Origin: Carnobacterium_B sp045617425
Lineage (GTDB): Bacteria; Bacillota; Bacilli; Lactobacillales; Carnobacteriaceae
Length of the DNA: 64,000 bases
Reading direction: 5' to 3'
NCBI RefSeq assembly: GCF_045617425.1
Contig: NZ_JAZLIO010000015.1
Span: 1 to 64,000, forward strand
A program made the translations under genes and the position numbers. Positions 51,678 through 60,207 of this stretch are shown in pieces (position 1 is the stretch's first letter; every line of letters starts with the position of its first letter). The notes beneath the pieces were generated by a model. It was given only the letters and a program-made list of their open reading frames with translations. It was not told the origin of the DNA and did no database searches.

Positions 51678-52004
51678 TTACTCGGCTATTATTTCTTCTT
51701 TTGAAGAAATATGCCATTTATTTGCTACAAGTTTTTTTAGATAGTCATCAATACTAATTTCCTCTATTTCCAACGCAAGTGGATGCAAAGATACATAACA
51801 TTCATTGGTAACATAATTTACAGTAACTTTTACAACTTCATAGCCATTATGAAATCTTGGATCAAATCCAGGGTCATCAATTATATCTCCTTTAACTGGA
51901 CGAAAAGTTGATTCAACTGGTTTCGTTACTATTTCAATACGATTGCTTTCTTTTTGTCCTTTTGTAGCTGTTAGAAAAATGACCAGATTAATTTTCAATT
52001 GCAC
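51678..52004 (-). CDS. Hypothetical protein
   Basis: A 108-residue protein with a moderately hydrophobic N-terminus (LKINLVIFLTA) and the segments DIIDDPGFDPRFHNGYEVVKV and NECYVSLHPLAL. It is probably cytoplasmic. AAGGGAGAG lies upstream of the ATG. No family recognised. Confidence 0.6.
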   Translation of the reverse strand: MQLKINLVIFLTATKGQKESNRIEIVTKPVESTFRPVKGDIIDDPGFDPRFHNGYEVVKVTVNYVTNECYVSLHPLALEIEEISIDDYLKKLVANKWHISSKEEIIAE

Positions 52005-52527
52005 ACTCTCCCTTACTCACGTTTTTTCAATTATACTCTATCATTAAATTACCAATCTTTATATTAGAAGCTCAATCACTCCTAGCGTCTTTAAAAATAT
52101 AAGCAAAGATACTATTGATGGAAGATGGAATCGTACATAGAGAAGTTTATTGAGAAGTTCCCCCCCAGTTAGAAGACTCATTAACGGATTCGGGAAACAC
52201 TTTAAACTTGTATTAACAGCTATGCGTGAATAGATCACAAATTTTATACAAAAAGAATAGAAATAAAAAAGGGATCCACTGTCTTTTTGAACAAGTGATC
52301 CCTTTTTTAGTAAGAAACATGATTTCTTGTAACTCCGTACGTATAATACACAATAATTCATGTGTTTTTTTCAGTAGAGTGAGTGTGGGACGTAAAGCGT
52401 TTAGTCCCGAATCTTCTAAAGCATACCTTACTATTGCTTATCTGGTTGTTAGTAAAACTTATTTTATTTTCAGCATAGCTTCAATCAGAGAACAATCTTT
52501 TTTTTACAGCTGAACAATTTCAGCCCT
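52005..52527. other. Intergenic region with a terminator
   Basis: A 520-base stretch without a supported gene. Short open frames occur on both strands but have no ribosome binding site. It holds the terminator at 52266-52308 and an unusual run of seven C near 52161. Confidence 0.45.
52266..52308. terminator. Bidirectional terminator hairpin
   Basis: AAAAAAGGGATCCACTG pairs imperfectly with CAAGTGATCCCTTTTTT. It may end the aldo/keto reductase transcript, 220 bases downstream of that gene. Confidence 0.75.
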
Positions 52528-53379
52528 CTATCTTGCTTTGTCGTCTTCAGGTTTACTGAAGTGTTCAAATGAAAGGCTGTCTAAATAGGACATATCTTCT
52601 GCAGAAATTTCAAAGTCGAAGATATCGGCATTTTCTTTGATTCGGTCTTCATGTACCGATTTTGTCAATGGCAGAAATTCATGCTGCAGGCTGAATCTCA
52701 GTAACAGTTGCGCAACACTTTTACCGTATTTCTCACACATAGCTTGAACTTTCTCATCTTCTGACAATTCTTTAATAGGCGCAAGCGGAGAATAAGCTTC
52801 AATTACCATATTGTGTTTACGGCTCAACGCAACGGTATCTTCTTGTAAAACACCAGGGAACAGCTTAATTTGATTGACCATTGGTACAATCCGGCAATTA
52901 TCAACAATATTTTCTAGATGTTTCACTGCAAAATTGCTGATTCCGATTGCTTTTAATTTGCCTTCTTCATACAAATCTTCAAGAGCTCGCCAAGTATCGA
53001 TATCGTCTTGTTGCCAGTCTCCGTTAGCACTTTTAACTACCGGCCAATGAATAAGGACCAAATCAAGATATTCCAACCCTAACTTTTCCAAGGATTCATC
53101 AGTTGACTTGCGGACAGCATCGTAACCATGATTGATATTATTGATTTTGGTAGTGATAAAAAGTTCTTCACGCGGAATACCGCTTTGACGGATACCTTCT
53201 CCAACGTATTCTTCATTTCCATACATTTGAGCTGTATCAATGTGCCGGTATCCTGATTTAACAGCATTTATTACACCCTCGACACACTCTTCAGGATTCG
53301 TTACTTGCCATGTTCCATAACCTAAAACGGGAATTTCATAACCGTTTGTTAACGTAAATGTATCTGACAGCTTTTTCAC
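52528..53379 (-). CDS. Aldo/keto reductase
   Basis: A 283-residue NADPH-dependent reductase. DTAQMYGNEEYVGEGI contains the catalytic Asp and Tyr, FITTKINNINH the Lys, and LVLIHWPV the His; the C-terminal LTKSVHEDRIKENADIFDFEIS binds NADPH. The length is normal. The GTG at 53379 is eight bases after AAAGGA; an ATG three codons earlier abuts that site and is less likely. Its promoter has the 19-bp spacer of MerR activators, and a MerR gene is divergent. Confidence 0.93.
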   Translation of the reverse strand: MKKLSDTFTLTNGYEIPVLGYGTWQVTNPEECVEGVINAVKSGYRHIDTAQMYGNEEYVGEGIRQSGIPREELFITTKINNINHGYDAVRKSTDESLEKLGLEYLDLVLIHWPVVKSANGDWQQDDIDTWRALEDLYEEGKLKAIGISNFAVKHLENIVDNCRIVPMVNQIKLFPGVLQEDTVALSRKHNMVIEAYSPLAPIKELSEDEKVQAMCEKYGKSVAQLLLRFSLQHEFLPLTKSVHEDRIKENADIFDFEISAEDMSYLDSLSFEHFSKPEDDKAR

Positions 53380-53471
53380 TTTAATCATCCTTTGCTTGTT
53401 TTATTGTTATCACGGGCTGGTTATTCCATTCATTTTTCTTTTGATAGATAGAATTTCCTTACCTATTATTT

Positions 53472-53502
53472 ATAATAGACCTTAGACTATACTCTAAGTC
53501 AA
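53472..53502 (-). promoter_or_regulatory. MerR-type promoter and operator of the aldo/keto reductase gene
   Basis: On the minus strand TTGACT (53502-53497), a 19-bp spacer and TATTAT (53477-53472). The spacer contains the palindrome CTTAGAGTATAGTCTAAG. A long spacer with a dyad is the signature of promoters that MerR proteins untwist. Confidence 0.85.
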
Positions 53503-53597
53503 ATGAAAGCTATAATAAGTTATCGATTCAACAAATTTGGTGAATCTTTTATTTTATTTCTATTATTATTTTTTAATATAGACTAGGAGGACTTGCA

Positions 53598-53981
53598 GTG
53601 CATTATACTATTGGCCAAGTTTCTGAAATAACCGGATTTTCAAAATATACTTTACGGTATTATGATAAACAGGGTTTACTGCCTTTTGTCGAAAGGACCG
53701 CTGCCGGTGTTAGAAGCTTTAGTGACAGTGACCTGTCCTTTTTGGACCTGATCAGCTGCTTAAAAGGTACCGGTATGTCTGTCAAAGAAATCCGAAACTT
53801 TATTGAGTGGTCCATGGAAGGCGACTCCACACTGGAAATTCGTCTCCATATGTTCGAAGAACACAAAAAAACAGTGGAAGACAAGCTGGTTTCATTTCAA
53901 AAAAATTTAGATAAAATCAACCATAAGATCTCCTATTATCAAAAGGCGGTTGAAACTGTTGATGCTAACAAATCGGTTTAG
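53598..53981 (+). CDS. MerR-family transcriptional regulator
   Basis: A 127-residue regulator. The N-terminal winged helix YTIGQVSEITGFSKYTLRYYDKQGLL is followed by a dimerisation helix (about 75-120). No Cys cluster for metal sensing is visible. It starts with GTG behind TAGGAGGACTTGCA. Divergent from the aldo/keto reductase, whose promoter has the matching architecture; reactive aldehydes or electrophiles are a plausible signal, as for similar pairs. Confidence 0.92.
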   Translation: MHYTIGQVSEITGFSKYTLRYYDKQGLLPFVERTAAGVRSFSDSDLSFLDLISCLKGTGMSVKEIRNFIEWSMEGDSTLEIRLHMFEEHKKTVEDKLVSFQKNLDKINHKISYYQKAVETVDANKSV

Positions 53982-54019
53982 ATAGTAAACTCAGTCTATT
54001 GGTTAGTAAAATATGCTTT

Positions 54020-54205
54020 AACCTTAATAAAAGAGAGATGGTCATTACTATTAAACCTATGGTGAATACAGGAACAAGGAAATCAAAAATAGATGACAAC
54101 AACTGGACTACCAAAACAAAAGCTAGGGACTTAAGCTGCCAATTTGAATATATACTAGCGATTACGAAAGATGGTCCATGTATTTTAACTTCTCAAAATG
54201 ATTAA
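54020..54205 (+). pseudogene. C-terminal remnant of a methionine aminopeptidase gene
   Basis: The frame reads MVITIKPMVNTGTRKSKIDD, then NNWTTKTKARDLSCQFEYILAITKDGP. This is the C-terminal end of a type I methionine aminopeptidase (family form VITIEPMVNTG, then LSCQYEHTLAITKDGP). Two metal-site Glu positions of the family are changed (EPMV to KPMV) or kept (FEY for YEH), and the N-terminal three quarters is missing. A terminator follows. Confidence 0.8.
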
Positions 54206-54210
54206 TAAAA

Positions 54211-54262
54211 TAAAATGACCCCCAAAAGTTCAACCAACTTTTAGGAGTCATTTTATTTTTTT
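54211..54262. terminator. Bidirectional terminator
   Basis: AAAATGACCCCCAAAAGTT pairs with AACTTTTAGGAGTCATTTT, with a T run on the plus strand and A/T-rich on the other; serves the nucleoside transporter on the minus strand. Confidence 0.85.
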
Positions 54263-55440
54263 TATAGAAACAGTCCAACAAACATAGCAGATAAGATAGG
54301 TACAATAAATCCGCCTAACATTCCTCTAAGTGCAAGTTTAGATAAATCATTTTTTCTAGTTGGTGCAAATACTGATAATCCTGTTACACAAATCGCAATA
54401 CTAGCAAATGCTCCAAAACTACCTACAGCAATGGATAACATAGCTACTGCTCTATCCGATAGCTCAGCCATCATAGGCGCTAAATCAGCATAAGCGACAA
54501 ATTCATTAATAGACATTTTTGTACCTAAAATTTGCCCAGCTATCATTGCTTCAGAACCATTTAACCCCATCAACCAACCAATTGGCAGAAAAACATAGCC
54601 TAAAGCCTCTGTAAAGCTCGTTCCTATTAAACCTAAAATACTGTTTAATAATGCCACAATTGAGATTACAGCAATCAAACTAGCACCGATACCTAGAACC
54701 ATTTGTAAACCATTATTGATTCCTTCAGACATTGCAGAAAAAATTGACGTATTAGATCCTTTACGGTCTAATGTTACGTCTGACACTTGGCTGACTTCTG
54801 TTTCGGGTGTCAAAATTTTAGCCACTAGCATTGACCCAAATGGCACCAAAGCAGTTGTGATCAGCAACCATTTCATAGGAATTCCTAGCAAATTATACCC
54901 TACTAAAATAGAAGCTGACATTGAGCCCATTCCTGAAACCAAAACCGTCATCAACTCTGATTTCGTCATATTTGGCAGGTATTTGGCTACTAAGAAAGGA
55001 GATTCTGTTTGACCTAAGAACATATTTGCCACCGCTACAAACGACTCTGCTTTCTCTGTACCTAGTAGTTTACCTACAGCTCCTCCTATAATTTTCACTA
55101 CCCAACCAACTACACCTAAATAACCTAGGATACCTGTTAAGCCCGATAAGAAAATAATGACTCCCAGTACATCAATAAAGAAATACCCTTGTCCAAATAG
55201 ATCTCCAAACACAAAAGTTAGCCCTTCATTAGCAAAACTAAACAGCTTTGTTACACCGCTTGCTAATTGTTCAATGATCCAACTACCAATAGGAACTTTA
55301 ATTAAGAATAATGACAAAACAATTTGTGCTCCTAAAGCAGTAAAGACTGTTCTTTTATTAATAGCTTTTTTATTATCTGATAAGAGAAAAACAATCCCCA
55401 ACATAACAATAATTCCTAAAATCGTAATCAATTTATTCAT
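54262..55440 (-). CDS. NupC-type concentrative nucleoside transporter
   Basis: A 392-residue polytopic sodium- or proton-coupled nucleoside importer. Family segments GQTESPFLVAKYLPNMTKSE, GSMSASILVGYNLLGIP and GSFGAFASIAICVTGL are visible. Its ATG overlaps the kinase gene stop (ATGA), so uptake and phosphorylation are made together for deoxynucleoside or nucleoside salvage. Confidence 0.93.
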   Translation of the reverse strand: MNKLITILGIIVMLGIVFLLSDNKKAINKRTVFTALGAQIVLSLFLIKVPIGSWIIEQLASGVTKLFSFANEGLTFVFGDLFGQGYFFIDVLGVIIFLSGLTGILGYLGVVGWVVKIIGGAVGKLLGTEKAESFVAVANMFLGQTESPFLVAKYLPNMTKSELMTVLVSGMGSMSASILVGYNLLGIPMKWLLITTALVPFGSMLVAKILTPETEVSQVSDVTLDRKGSNTSIFSAMSEGINNGLQMVLGIGASLIAVISIVALLNSILGLIGTSFTEALGYVFLPIGWLMGLNGSEAMIAGQILGTKMSINEFVAYADLAPMMAELSDRAVAMLSIAVGSFGAFASIAICVTGLSVFAPTRKNDLSKLALRGMLGGFIVPILSAMFVGLFL

Positions 55441-56099
55441 TTATTTCCTATCTCCATCTCTGCTAATTTATCTTTAACCATTGTTACGACCGTATAGGCA
55501 TCTGCTGGGTTATTGACTACATCAATTTTGTCTATGTTGATAATCAATACCTCAGAGGCGTCATAATATTTGGCAACCCAATTGTCATAGCCTTCCCAAA
55601 GGGCTCTATAATAGTCCAGCAACCCTTGATCCTGCTCAAAGTCTCTGCCACGCAAACCGATTCGGTAAAGTATAGTTTCAAAAGACCCTTGCAAATAAAT
55701 CATTAAATCAGGCGATTTTTTTGGCAATTCTTGTAATTCTTCCATCATATTATTAAGCAATTTTTCATATATACTGAATTCCGTTTCTGAAATACGCCCT
55801 AGTTTAGTGTTTACTTTCGCAAAATACCAGTCCTCATAAATTGATCGATCTAAAACATTGTTTTGGTTATGTAGCGCTTCTTTAATGCTTTTAAACCGAC
55901 TATTCAAAAACTCCAATTGCAATAAGAACGGGTAACGTTTTACTCTTTGCTCCTCTTCGCTTGCTGTATAAAATAAAGGCAAGATTTCGTTGTCCTCTAT
56001 ATTTTCATAAAAGACCTCAGTACCCAAAGACCCTCCCAAAAGTTCAGCCACACTTGTTTTTCCTGCTCCAATCATTCCACCAATTACTAAAATCGCCAT
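55437..56099 (-). CDS. Deoxynucleoside kinase (dAK/dGK type)
   Basis: A 220-residue kinase. The P-loop is GGMIGAGKTS (residues 7-16), the conserved DRSIYEDWYFA near 103, and the LID-like Arg region RIGLRGRDFEQDQ near 157. This is the bacterial deoxyadenosine/deoxyguanosine kinase family that traps imported purine deoxynucleosides. It is the first gene of the two-gene operon with the nucleoside transporter and has a long leader. Confidence 0.92.
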   Translation of the reverse strand: MAILVIGGMIGAGKTSVAELLGGSLGTEVFYENIEDNEILPLFYTASEEEQRVKRYPFLLQLEFLNSRFKSIKEALHNQNNVLDRSIYEDWYFAKVNTKLGRISETEFSIYEKLLNNMMEELQELPKKSPDLMIYLQGSFETILYRIGLRGRDFEQDQGLLDYYRALWEGYDNWVAKYYDASEVLIINIDKIDVVNNPADAYTVVTMVKDKLAEMEIGNK

Positions 56100-56120
56100 C
56101 TACCCCTCTCCTTATTTCAA

Positions 56121-56155
56121 GGAAAAAGAGTAGCCCATTGAGCTACCCTTTTTCT
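56121..56155 (-). terminator. Terminator-like hairpin in the leader of the deoxynucleoside kinase gene
   Basis: On the minus strand AAAAAGGGTAGC pairs with GCTACTCTTTTT around TCAATGG, followed within 15 bases by the AAGGAGAGG site. In front of a gene this suggests attenuation. Confidence 0.55.
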
Positions 56156-56297
56156 ATTTAGTTAAACATTGTTATCTTGATTTTCTTTGTTGCTTTATCT
56201 GAAATTGATTTGCTAAATAAATTCAGAATAATCTTCTATTCATTTAAAGCTACTTATTTTATAAATAGCCATAACCTCATCAAGCAGCACCTTAGTT

Positions 56298-56326
56298 ATA
56301 ATACTACTATTTTCCAATTTTTTCAA
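56298..56326 (-). promoter_or_regulatory. Promoter of the deoxynucleoside kinase operon
   Basis: On the minus strand TTGAAA (56326-56321), 17-bp spacer, TATTAT (56303-56298). It gives a leader of about 190 bases. Confidence 0.65.
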
Positions 56327-56333
56327 CAGAAAA

Positions 56334-56379
56334 ACACAACATATGCTATTTTAAATAAAAAAAACACAGCATGTTGTGT
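56334..56379. promoter_or_regulatory. Paired operator-like boxes upstream of the deoxynucleoside kinase promoter
   Basis: ACACAACATATGCTAT at 56334-56349 and ACACAGCATGTTGTGT at 56364-56379 start 30 bp apart. The second is nearly palindromic (AACACA...TGTGTT). The pattern loosely resembles paired NrdR boxes (ACACWATATWTWGTGT, about three turns apart), which would fit deoxynucleotide metabolism. The match is imperfect. Confidence 0.35.
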
Positions 56380-56505
56380 TATTGCTAAATTTATGTTTTT
56401 TATTTAACTGCTATTCTTTAAGACTAGAAAGACAACCTATTGTATCATATTTAGCTATGAATATTAGGAAGTCTAATTGATTTTTAACTTAGTTTTTCAA
56501 AAAAA

Positions 56506-56555
56506 GAAAAATAGACAAATCACTGGATTATCCCACATGATTTGTCTATTTTTCC
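56506..56555 (-). terminator. Terminator of the VTC-DUF4956 operon
   Basis: AAAAATAGACAAATC pairs with GATTTGTCTATTTTT around a 17-base loop. Confidence 0.85.
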
Positions 56556-56570
56556 ACCTACTTCTATTAT

Positions 56571-58484
56571 TTAATTGAACTCTGGCATACTACCCGGTTC
56601 TCCTTCACTTGGTTTTTGTATATCGCCATTACCAGGCTGTTGCATGCCGCCTTCCATTTGCCCAGTTGTAGTTCCCACTGTGGTTGCAACTGATTCAATT
56701 GGGACCTCAAACGTTTCATCATTAACGGATAAGGTATAGGTTTCATCTACTGCTAAATCAGCTGAACTAAACTGCACAGAAGTGAAACTTTTGTCTGCTG
56801 TCCATGACAAAAGAACAGTACCATCTGCATCTCTTAATTCAATTTCACTCTCTGCTTCATAAGTGTTTTCGAATCCGTACAATACACTTGCTTGACTAGA
56901 ACTTCCTGAAAAAGTTACAGCCATACCTGAACTACCAGCAGCCATTAATGTTCCTCCAGTAATAATAGTATCCCCATTTGAATCAATTGTTCCGTTTCCG
57001 TCATTTTCTGGTCCACTAACTGTCGTTAATCCTCCAGAAATTTCAATTGTTCCATTTGAATCTAATCCATCACCGCTGCTATTCACTGTCAATGTACCAC
57101 CAGAAATAATTAATGCATTTTCACTACTACCAGCTGTTTCACCGGGACCAGCTTGTTCGCTAGTTGTGGAAGTACCGCTAGATGCATTTACCCCATCATC
57201 ACTAGCTAAAACCGTTATCTCCCCGTCATTGATTGTGATCGTCTTGCCTTCAATACCTTCATAACTTTCTGTAATCGCAACAGTTGAACCGTTTAATTGC
57301 AAATCATTGTTCGCATGTAAGCCATCATCGCCAGAAGCTAATGTTAATGTCCCACCTGAGAGTGTCAAGTTGCCATCAGTATGAACTGTATCATCAGCCG
57401 CATTAATAGTGATCGTTCCATCATTGATTATCAACTCGCCAGTTGCTTTTAACCCTTTTGTACTTGTCGAACTAGTATCGTCCGTATCCAAATTTTCCTC
57501 TGTTTCTGTTTCTGTTTCTGCAGTTTGATTAAAGAAGTCCATTCCCATACCTTCCGATGTTTTCGCTACTGCATTGGCACTTCCTCCGCCTGCTGTAATG
57601 TCAAAAGTCCCGCCATCAATTTGAAGCAGTGTTTCAGCTTGAATACCGTCTTGATCTGCATCCATCACGAAATCTCCACCTGCAATATAAACAAATCCTC
57701 TGCCTTCTTCTTGATCGTTGTCAGATTGGATACCATCAGCACCTGTATTCAACGTGAATGTTCCGTCTTTAATTTTGACTGCATCTTTTCCTGACAGACC
57801 TTGTCCAGCTGCAGTAATTTGATACGTTCCGCTTACGATAACCAAATCATCTTTTGATACAATACCATGATTTGTATTTCCATTTACTGTTAAGTTTCCA
57901 GATCCGTTCACTGTCAAATCAGCCTTACTAAAGATTGTTCCATCAATAGTTGTTGCATCATCACCTGTTCCGATAGATGCTGTACTTCCAGCTTTATCCG
58001 TCAGTGTATTTTCTGAACCTTCTGCTAAAGTCACAAAAACTTTCTCTGCTTCTTCAATAAGCAGCGGCGCACTGCTTGAAGAGGTAATCTCTACTCCATT
58101 CAAAATTAAATGAACTTCTTCAGTATCAGGAGCCGTCACTTTGATCTGACCATCTGAGAGAGTCCCACTGATTAAATAGGTTCCTCCTGCTGTAATAGTA
58201 ACGACATTACCATCAACCGTTGCTCCATCTCCGCTGCTCGTGCTTTGGGCATCAGCTAATTGAATAGTAGTTGAATCAGACTCGTCATACCCGACTTCAA
58301 GATCATCTGAGCTGAATTCTAAGTCATAGTCCACTGTACTTTCCGAAGTGCCAGAATCAGCAATTACAGTGGATTCTGCGCTTTGGGCAGTATCAGAAGA
58401 AGTCGCTTGGCATCCCGCCAGCATTACTAAAACAGCTAGAGTTAGAAATGGGGTAATTTTCGTATGTTTCATCTTTTTTTTCAT
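56571..58484 (-). CDS. Cthe_2159-type beta-helix lipoprotein (carbohydrate-binding domain)
   Basis: A 637-residue surface lipoprotein (lipobox LAGC, Cys24 or so). After a Ser/Asp-rich linker, residues about 60-520 form a right-handed beta-helix with recurrent GDDG, SGGTLT, DGLDSNG and DGVNASSG turns, as in the polysaccharide-binding Cthe_2159 family; the Asp-rich turns may bind calcium. The C-terminus is Gly/Pro/Glu/Met-rich. Its ATG overlaps the stop of the DUF4956 gene (TAATG). The 58484 start has GGAAAGGAAG and yields a correct signal peptide; an ATG 12 codons earlier is not needed. Likely bound to the cell envelope; target polymer unknown. Confidence 0.85.
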   Translation of the reverse strand: MKKKMKHTKITPFLTLAVLVMLAGCQATSSDTAQSAESTVIADSGTSESTVDYDLEFSSDDLEVGYDESDSTTIQLADAQSTSSGDGATVDGNVVTITAGGTYLISGTLSDGQIKVTAPDTEEVHLILNGVEITSSSSAPLLIEEAEKVFVTLAEGSENTLTDKAGSTASIGTGDDATTIDGTIFSKADLTVNGSGNLTVNGNTNHGIVSKDDLVIVSGTYQITAAGQGLSGKDAVKIKDGTFTLNTGADGIQSDNDQEEGRGFVYIAGGDFVMDADQDGIQAETLLQIDGGTFDITAGGGSANAVAKTSEGMGMDFFNQTAETETETEENLDTDDTSSTSTKGLKATGELIINDGTITINAADDTVHTDGNLTLSGGTLTLASGDDGLHANNDLQLNGSTVAITESYEGIEGKTITINDGEITVLASDDGVNASSGTSTTSEQAGPGETAGSSENALIISGGTLTVNSSGDGLDSNGTIEISGGLTTVSGPENDGNGTIDSNGDTIITGGTLMAAGSSGMAVTFSGSSSQASVLYGFENTYEAESEIELRDADGTVLLSWTADKSFTSVQFSSADLAVDETYTLSVNDETFEVPIESVATTVGTTTGQMEGGMQQPGNGDIQKPSEGEPGSMPEFN

Positions 58485-59167
58485 TATAATTCTTCCTTTC
58501 CAGATAACGAGCGGCCACAAATAATTTCTAAGTTTCCATTCCTACAACGCAAGGCATCAATCAGTTGTTTTTCTTGCATTGGATCTTTCAACTCAATGGT
58601 GTATTCAAGACGAAACAGACTACCCATGTTGGTCGTTTTCACTCTCAGCATTTGATAACTAGATAGGTATTGTTCGAAAACATCATCAAAGATCGTACTA
58701 TAATCTAGGTTTTCGGGAATAGTGATTTTTAACATACGGACCTGTTCACCCATTTCGCCGAAGTTGGAAAGATTCAATATGACCATCACACCACAAATAA
58801 CCAAAGCAAATACTACGGCAACTCCTATATAGCCCATACCAGTTGCTAAACCGATAGCCATGGCTAGAAAAATACTGCTGATTTCCTTAGCCGATCCCGG
58901 AACTGAGCGGAATCGCACTAGACTGAATGCTCCCATCACAGCAACTCCGGCTCCAACGTTCCCATTAACCAACATAATGACCATTTGCACCATGGCCGGC
59001 AATAAAAATAACGTGCCTACAAATCCTTTAGAATATTGATTTTGGTGCATATAGGTCCATGAAATAAACCCACCTAAAATCAAACTTGCTAGTGTACAAA
59101 AAATAAAACTTGAAATTGAAAACGCAGACGTACTTTCCATATATAAACTATTAAACAATTCACTCAT
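58484..59167 (-). CDS. DUF4956 membrane protein
   Basis: A 227-residue protein. Four hydrophobic segments occupy residues about 15-130 (with VQMVIMLVNGNVGAGVAVMGAFSLVRFRSVPGSAKEI between, the DUF4956 hallmark RFRS). The C-terminal 90 residues form a soluble domain (MLKITIPENLDYSTIFDDVFEQYL). The family regularly lies beside VTC-domain proteins and is of unknown function. It overlaps both neighbours by a few bases, so the three are translated together. Confidence 0.9.
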   Translation of the reverse strand: MSELFNSLYMESTSAFSISSFIFCTLASLILGGFISWTYMHQNQYSKGFVGTLFLLPAMVQMVIMLVNGNVGAGVAVMGAFSLVRFRSVPGSAKEISSIFLAMAIGLATGMGYIGVAVVFALVICGVMVILNLSNFGEMGEQVRMLKITIPENLDYSTIFDDVFEQYLSSYQMLRVKTTNMGSLFRLEYTIELKDPMQEKQLIDALRCRNGNLEIICGRSLSGKEEL

Positions 59168-59913
59168 GCACTAAAAACCTCTCTTTCGTTTACTTCTATT
59201 GTTGGTTCTTTTTGTTTCTTTAAATAATTTTGATACCCATTAGCATATTTTGAAAATTTGGTTGGATAAACTTGTTGGTTAGATAAAATACGGGCGAGCC
59301 ATACAGGCATTGCTTCACAAATTTTTATTTCCATCAACAAGTGATTTTTCGGTAAAATTGCTTCGCCATACGATCCAGATGATAATGAAAGATCCTCTGT
59401 TCGGTATAAAATTTCTTGATCAAAAGTGATTCGGATATCGTTATCCGACTTTCCACAGTAAGCTAGTCTTTTATAAGACAAATACATAGCTGGCTCTAAG
59501 TCGGGATAAAAAGAAAGGACAGACTCAAATTCACGTACTTTTTGATTATCGCTGACAAATTCAAGCTCATTTTGATGTGTTAGAAATCTTTCCGCATGTT
59601 TCAATTGCATCTTTGTTCTTCTTTTGTAGACAATCCCATCAAATTTTTTCTTAATCTCCACATAGACTGAATCTTTTTTTGTTGGAACACCATAACTGCG
59701 CAATCGAACTTTTTCTTTGTAGAGCGGTTTACTCATTGAGTGACGTATCAAATACCAACTCGGAGTATCATAGTAAATATTTGTGATCAAATGTTTGCCG
59801 TATTGGTCCAGTTCCATATACGGTCTAAGTTCTATGAGTAATTTGTTCCATTGCTCATAAGTAATTAAGTACTTTGTTTCCTTTCGTTCAAAAACACTTT
59901 GATAATTAGCCAT
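59164..59913 (-). CDS. VTC-domain protein (polyphosphate polymerase-like)
   Basis: A 249-residue soluble protein with the VTC fold known from the yeast vacuolar polyphosphate polymerase Vtc4. The basic tunnel residues are recognisable: FERKETKYLI (start), LYKEKVRLRSYG, YVEIKKKFDGIVYKRR and LLMEIKICEAMP. All key Lys, Arg and Glu positions seem present, so polymerase activity is possible though untested in this bacterial group. The ATG at 59913 follows AAGGAGGTAAGGAAT. First gene of the operon. Confidence 0.88.
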   Translation of the reverse strand: MANYQSVFERKETKYLITYEQWNKLLIELRPYMELDQYGKHLITNIYYDTPSWYLIRHSMSKPLYKEKVRLRSYGVPTKKDSVYVEIKKKFDGIVYKRRTKMQLKHAERFLTHQNELEFVSDNQKVREFESVLSFYPDLEPAMYLSYKRLAYCGKSDNDIRITFDQEILYRTEDLSLSSGSYGEAILPKNHLLMEIKICEAMPVWLARILSNQQVYPTKFSKYANGYQNYLKKQKEPTIEVNEREVFSA

Positions 59914-59951
59914 ATTCCTTACCTCCTTGCTCGATGGATACAATATAAAAC

Positions 59952-59973
59952 TTGAACCTTAATTGAACCTTAA
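59952..59973. promoter_or_regulatory. Tandem 11-bp direct repeat upstream of the VTC operon
   Basis: TTGAACCTTAA occurs twice without a gap (minus strand: TTAAGGTTCAA twice), exactly one helical turn apart, 40-60 bases before the VTC ATG with a TATATT-like -10 between. This is the geometry of OmpR/PhoB-type response regulator sites. Confidence 0.65.
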
Positions 59974-60083
59974 GTTTAAAATTTAGAAGCAACTCTTTAT
60001 GTCAGAGGAAACGCTAAGGCAACTAAAGAAGTTCGTCTGCTCTTCATGGCAACTATCTAAAAAAACACTGAATCGATGACATA

Positions 60084-60131
60084 AAAAAAAGAATGGCCCA
60101 ATTTTTTTAAAGAAAATTGGGCCATTCTTTA
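60084..60131. terminator. Terminator after the GH1 gene
   Basis: AAAGAATGGCCCAATTTT pairs with AAAATTGGGCCATTCTTT, with A/T runs on both sides. Confidence 0.9.
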
Positions 60132-60207
60132 TTAAATTTAGGGCTGATACTTTTTATTGTTTCAAACCCGTTTTCAACATGTTTTCCTAACTCTGATGCT
60201 TCTTCTA

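Noticed and set aside
52059..52361. 100-codon open frame on the minus strand
   Set aside because: It runs through a strong terminator hairpin, has no ribosome binding site and has no recognisable sequence.
56177..56407. 76-codon open frame on the plus strand
   Set aside because: It lies antisense to the promoter and leader of the deoxynucleoside kinase operon and has no ribosome binding site.
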